DNA from: JANQIV01 sp050117315
GTDB taxonomy: Bacteria > Bacteroidota > Ignavibacteria > Ignavibacteriales > Melioribacteraceae
Direction: 5' to 3'
DNA: 27,601 nucleotides
Assembly: GCA_050117315.1 (NCBI GenBank)
Contig: JASFMY010000092.1
Coordinates: 1-27,601, forward strand
This document shows, piece after piece, positions 24,118 through 27,601 of this stretch (position 1 is the stretch's first letter; each line of letters starts with the position of its first letter). The position numbers and the translations under genes were made by a program. The notes beneath the pieces are model-generated. The model saw nothing but the letters and a program-made list of their open reading frames with translations, searched no databases and had not been told where the DNA came from.

Positions 24118-25422
24118 CTAGTTTTTTGTTTTTACAATTTTTGTATATGGCGACACCAAATAAATATTTGCCATAAGCCTGCCGGTTATAAAAGCTGTTG
24201 TAGCTGCAATAACACCCACAAAATCTAATAGATTAGTTAAAATAAACAAAATTCCGATAATACCTATAACCTCCATAGCAGTAGCTGCTGTAATCGGTTT
24301 AGTTGAACGAGCCGCAACAAGAATTGCACGCTGAAACGAAATCAAAAAAGTTAATCCGGGCATTAGTGTCATAATAATTGTCGGTACTGAAGCAAAGTTA
24401 GTCAATTCCATTGATAAACCCGACACATTATGATACCAGATAGTTGAAAGGGGTGTAAGTGTAATTACTCCAAAAATTATAACTACAGCAGTTCCCATAA
24501 CAACACCAAATTTTTTTAATTCTTTATAACCTTCGAAACTTTCTCCAAGCAGGGCAATAGGTACTTCCTGGAAAGAAAGCCCGATTGATCTAAAAATAAA
24601 AACTAACGAATTTAGAACAGGCAGAATAGCCAGCGACTCTAAAGCCATCCTGCTTTGCCCTATAAAAAAGGTAACCATGGGATGAACTCCTAAAGTTAAC
24701 ATAGAAGTCAATGCCAACGGCAAATAAAAATTATAGATTTCTTTGTAAGTAATTGTTTCGTTGCTTGAGTTATCATTATAAACTTTCTTTAATGTTCCTA
24801 CTACCATTAATTTACTGGCAAGAGCTTCCATAGTAACACCCACAGATAAAGCGGCAGCACCGACCACAACTCCGTGTACATCAAAGAAAAGATAAAATGT
24901 CATCCCGGTTAATGCCATGGATGACAGCCTTATAACCGTACCGTAAGCGACCCGTTTAGTTAAATTGTTTTTAATTAAAATTCCTTGATAAAACCTCCTG
25001 TAACCGATAGTCCCCGGCCAGGGCAGTAAAATTATACAAGCCAGATGTGTTAAGTGAACTACATTATCCGGCAGGTCTATTAAGTCCCGGGTAATAAAAT
25101 AAAATACAGGTGGAATGATCATTATCAGCATTAATAGCGTAATTAAAAAATTCAGGAAGTACGTAAAATTTCTAAGCTTCTTAAAGGTAATTTTGTTTTT
25201 AACAAGCGCAGTGGATGCACTCATAAGCATTATTACCGGGGCTTCAACTATCAGTGCAAAGGAAAACGCAACACCATAGGCAGCTAAATTATATTTCGGC
25301 TCTGCCATTCTAGCTATTATCGCGGAAATAAACGGGCCTTCCACGGACATCATCAACCACGTTGCCATTAAAGGAAGCCAGAATTTAAATATGCTCTTAA
25401 AGTTAAGATCGTATATGTTCAC
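24118..25422 (-). CDS. MATE/MOP-superfamily-like membrane transporter
   Basis: The 434-residue protein is made almost wholly of about 12 membrane helices, beginning IFKFWLPLMATWLMMSVEGPFI, with two similar halves separated near residues 215-230 (a charged loop after MVVGTLKKVYNDNSS). This agrees with MOP-type flippases/exporters (MATE, Wzx or ANKH-like). The motif YRRFYQGILI (about 142-151) resembles the R-x-x-x-Q-G loop seen in such proteins. The family is not certain and the substrate is unknown. It is the first gene of the operon with the MlaF-like ATPase and radA. Confidence 0.7.
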   Translation of the reverse strand: MNIYDLNFKSIFKFWLPLMATWLMMSVEGPFISAIIARMAEPKYNLAAYGVAFSFALIVEAPVIMLMSASTALVKNKITFKKLRNFTYFLNFLITLLMLIMIIPPVFYFITRDLIDLPDNVVHLTHLACIILLPWPGTIGYRRFYQGILIKNNLTKRVAYGTVIRLSSMALTGMTFYLFFDVHGVVVGAAALSVGVTMEALASKLMVVGTLKKVYNDNSSNETITYKEIYNFYLPLALTSMLTLGVHPMVTFFIGQSRMALESLAILPVLNSLVFIFRSIGLSFQEVPIALLGESFEGYKELKKFGVVMGTAVVIIFGVITLTPLSTIWYHNVSGLSMELTNFASVPTIIMTLMPGLTFLISFQRAILVAARSTKPITAATAMEVIGIIGILFILTNLLDFVGVIAATTAFITGRLMANIYLVSPYTKIVKTKN

Positions 25423-25583
25423 AGATATCGTACAGGTCGATAATTTTTTTAAAATAGTCAGTACTAAGTTACAATAATTTTGAAACAGTTTTCCGGGCTG
25501 TAACGATAATAGGAAGAAAAGAAAAACGATAACAGATTAACTCTCTGCAAAAAATGAATTTATATGATAATATAGGATTAAAC

Positions 25584-25605
25584 CTGCCCCGTGTTTATGG
25601 GGCAG
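25584..25605 (-). terminator. Probable terminator of the M16 peptidase gene
   Basis: On the minus strand CTGCCCC (25605-25599), loop of eight bases, GGGGCAG (25590-25584) form a 7-bp GC-rich stem 25 bases after the M16 stop at 25630. Only a short T-rich tail follows (GTTTAAT), so its strength is doubtful. The remaining spacer up to 25423 (about 160 bases) shows no gene; it must hold the MOP transporter promoter. Confidence 0.6.
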
Positions 25606-25629
25606 TTAAAGATAATTACTATTTACTAA

Positions 25630-27480
25630 TTACTTCAAAGGATTACCGTTTTCATCAACACTTCCGGCCATTACTGTCACCAGGTCTTCATATTTAATAT
25701 ATTTATTAATCGCCTCGTTAACCTGGCTAAGAGTTACTTTCTCAATTTCTTTTGGATATTCGTAAATATATTCAGGATCAAACCCGCGTTGAACAAAACT
25801 TAAGACTTGACCTGCTATGCCGCCGGTAGTAGCAAGCTCTACTTTAAAGGAACCAATCAATGTTGACTTTCTGTCTTTCAGTTCCTGGTCTGTTACTCCC
25901 TCGTCAACCCACCTTTTTAGTTCCCGCATTGTCGATTCGTAACCCTTGTTAAGAAGCGAAGGATTAAAGGCTCCCCGAACCTGCCATCTTTCGTCCGAGT
26001 AGATATCATCTGTGTGCCATGAAGAAATACCGTAAGTTAAACCTTCGTCATCCCTGATTATCGACATTAACCTTGCAGAAAAATTTCCTCCCAAAATGCT
26101 TATACCTATATGCAGAGGCAAATAGTCTTCGTCGGACTTTTTGAGTGTTGATGTCTGCCCAATGAGCAAAGTAACACTTGCTTTGTCTGGAATTGTTATA
26201 ATATGTTTAGTTCCTTTTGTCTGCGGTTTCGCTATATCAAAATTTTGGGATTCAAAACCTCCGGACCAGCCGTCGAATGATCTTTTTATAGATTTATTTA
26301 GTGCACCTTCTTCAAGATCACCTACGGCAACAAAGATCATTGATTTTGGCCCGTAATATTTTTTGTAGAAATCTTTTACTTCCTGCAGGTTTGCTTTTTC
26401 AATATCGTCAATTAACTTTTGAACTGATGGGACATGATTCGGATGTCCTTCAGGGAATATTAATCTGTCTAATTCAACATCAGCGCGTATGTTTGTGTTT
26501 TCAAGCAATTGTTTTAACGAATTTGAAACACGGGTTTTTAATTTTTCAAACTCTTTTTCATCAAAAGCAGGATACCTCAATTGTTCAGACAATAAACCGA
26601 TGACGGTTTCAAGGTCTTTCTTCAAACACTTGCCGTTAAAAGTAACAGTATGTTTACCCGTTCCGAACGATAATGTTGCACCTATATTTTCCAGCTTTTC
26701 GGCTAAAACAAATTTGTCATTCTTTGTTGTTCCTTTGTCAAGCATACGTGCTGTTAAATCTGCAATAGAACAATTGGACTCAGGACTGTAATAATCACCG
26801 GCTACGAAACTCCCGGAAAATGTTACAACATCCTTAACTCCTGTTTTTACGGAGATAACGTCAATCCCGTTTATATTTTTTCTGTTTATCTCTGTAGAAT
26901 TTATCGACGGGTTGACTTCAGGAACTTCATCAGGGGTATTTAGCAGTTCAATAATCTCATTTCCGCTTCTATAAAAAAGTTTATCATGAGAGCCATAAAG
27001 CATTGATGCACTTTTAGAAGACTCATCCGATCCGGCATTTTCCGGGATGAAATAACCGGTAACACTTTTGTTTTCAACTAGATAATTTTCAACAACTTTT
27101 TTTACACTAGCGGGTGTTACCTTTTTTATATTGTCAAGATATGTTACATAAGAAGTCCAATCTCCTATTGCAATTGCTTCGTTGATTTGTGCAGCAATTG
27201 AAAATGAACCGTCCCTTCCAAAAGTAGTCTGAGCAACTATCTTGTTAATTGCCCTTTCAACTTCTTCTTCTGTTACCCCGTTTGTTTTTATATTTTCTAT
27301 TTCATCCAAAATTATTTTTTCTACTTCTTCGTGTGTTGTACCTCCAGTCAGGTTTGAATAAATCGGGAATAATCCGGCATCTTTAAACGTGTTGTACCAA
27401 GTGAAGACTCCTATTGCTTTATTCGCGTCAATCAACTTTTTATATAACCTGCTGGTTTTTCCGTTTGTTAGAATATTGAA
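25630..27480 (-). pseudogene. M16-family (insulinase-like) zinc peptidase, 5' end cut off by mobile element
   Basis: About 616 host codons remain of a two-repeat M16 protein (full family length about 900). They begin inside the first repeat at FNILTNGKTSRLYKKLID, the segment after its catalytic domain, and include the complete non-catalytic second repeat (about 205-600), with RMLDKGT in place of HxxEH and the RDDEGLTYGISS motif. The signal peptide and the zinc-binding HxxEH of the first repeat are gone. Bases 27476-27595 belong to the inverted repeat. The frame enters it for a few codons (TTG at 27492) but meets TAA at 27537-27535 with no other start, so the remaining piece is probably not expressed as an active enzyme. 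Confidence 0.88.
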
Positions 27481-27595
27481 CGAAACCGCCAAAGCGGCAG
27501 CAGATGTTCTTTGACAAAATGAAAGAGTATTTTTTTATATTCTCTCATCACCAACAAAGAAAAAGGAGTAAAAATGGGAGAATTAAGAGAAAAAA
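27476..27595. repeat. Right copy of the 120-bp perfect inverted repeat
   Basis: The exact reverse complement of 1-120. On the + strand it reads outward. It has TTGAAC at its inner end, a CCGC-CAAA-GCGG dyad at 27486-27497, TTGACA at 27511-27516, an AAGGAG box at 27563-27568 and ATG at 27574. It replaces the first part of the M16 peptidase gene. Confidence 0.9.
27511..27541 (+). promoter_or_regulatory. Candidate promoter of the mobile element's outward gene
   Basis: TTGACA at 27511-27516 is followed by TATATT at 27536-27541 (19-base spacing; TTATAT at 27535 gives 18). An identical copy lies in the left repeat on the other strand. The spacing is longer than ideal but the -35 is perfect. Confidence 0.45.
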
Positions 27596-27601
27596 TGCTG
27601 C
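27574..27601 (+). CDS. Start of a probable tyrosine recombinase (partial, runs off the window)
   Basis: Nine codons are visible (MGELREKML), preceded by AAGGAG five bases upstream. The start resembles phage-integrase-type recombinases of the kind that often begin ELR-x-K-M. Only the start is present, so the family is inferred. The identical start at the left end shows that it belongs to a repeated element. Confidence 0.4.

Noticed and set aside
1..27601. The whole window as a composite transposon between inverted element copies
   Set aside because: Both copies face outward and only their 5' ends are present, while the interior holds single-copy housekeeping genes. A contig ending at repeats is the simpler explanation.
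1..27601. CRISPR arrays, rRNA and tRNA genes
   Set aside because: No regularly spaced repeats and no tRNA or rRNA-like sequence were recognised on either strand by eye.

Overview
The window is low-GC DNA, about one third G+C by eye. It carries housekeeping genes (dnaG, ispG, radA, a NIF3-family gene and a C4 zinc-ribbon gene) next to a stretch of clearly decaying accessory genes. The long IspG with a central insert, the low GC, the TolC and Mla-type ABC genes (which imply a Gram-negative envelope) and the hairpin-rich intergenic repeats suggest the Bacteroidota/Chlorobiota/Ignavibacteriota side of the FCB group. This is an inference from gene style; there is no rRNA or tRNA in the window to test it.

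Layout. Positions 1-120 and 27476-27595 are a perfect 120-bp inverted repeat. Each copy holds the promoter and first codons (MGELREKM...) of the same outward-facing gene, probably a tyrosine recombinase of a multicopy mobile element, so the window probably ends where an assembly ran into that repeat. At the right it cuts an M16 peptidase gene. At the left it abuts a cluster of REP-like hairpins (132-320). Then come an EamA exporter and an Lrp/AsnC regulator (485-1911), with a textbook promoter.

From 2380 to 5938, on the minus strand, lie remnants of an arsenosugar biosynthesis operon: a DUF2064/TIGR04282-type glycosyltransferase with a frameshift, a DUF547 gene with an internal deletion and a frameshift, and a radical-SAM arsS broken by several frameshifts and a complete 1247-bp IS630-family element. 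A fourth remnant, a TIGR04283-type glycosyltransferase with two in-frame stops, lies at 12569-13174, downstream of the intact dnaG - GH13 - GT2 run (17314 to 13259).

Between the two groups of remnants sits an intact five-gene unit transcribed from 12346 to 6016: a TolC-family outer-membrane protein, three diverged tandem PhnD-like periplasmic binding proteins, and a membrane HisKA_2 histidine kinase with HAMP and GAF domains. An 18-bp perfect palindrome lies just upstream. This is the most unusual system in the window: it looks like a sensory/envelope module in which three paralogous binding proteins feed one kinase, with no permease and no response regulator nearby.

The right half is ordinary. 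The + strand carries a DJ-1/PfpI protein, ispG, a strong intrinsic terminator, a NIF3-family gene and a C4 zinc-ribbon gene. The terminator's right arm can alternatively pair with the NIF3 start codon. The minus strand carries a MOP/MATE-like transporter, an MlaF-like ABC ATPase and radA as a tight operon, preceded by the truncated M16 peptidase.
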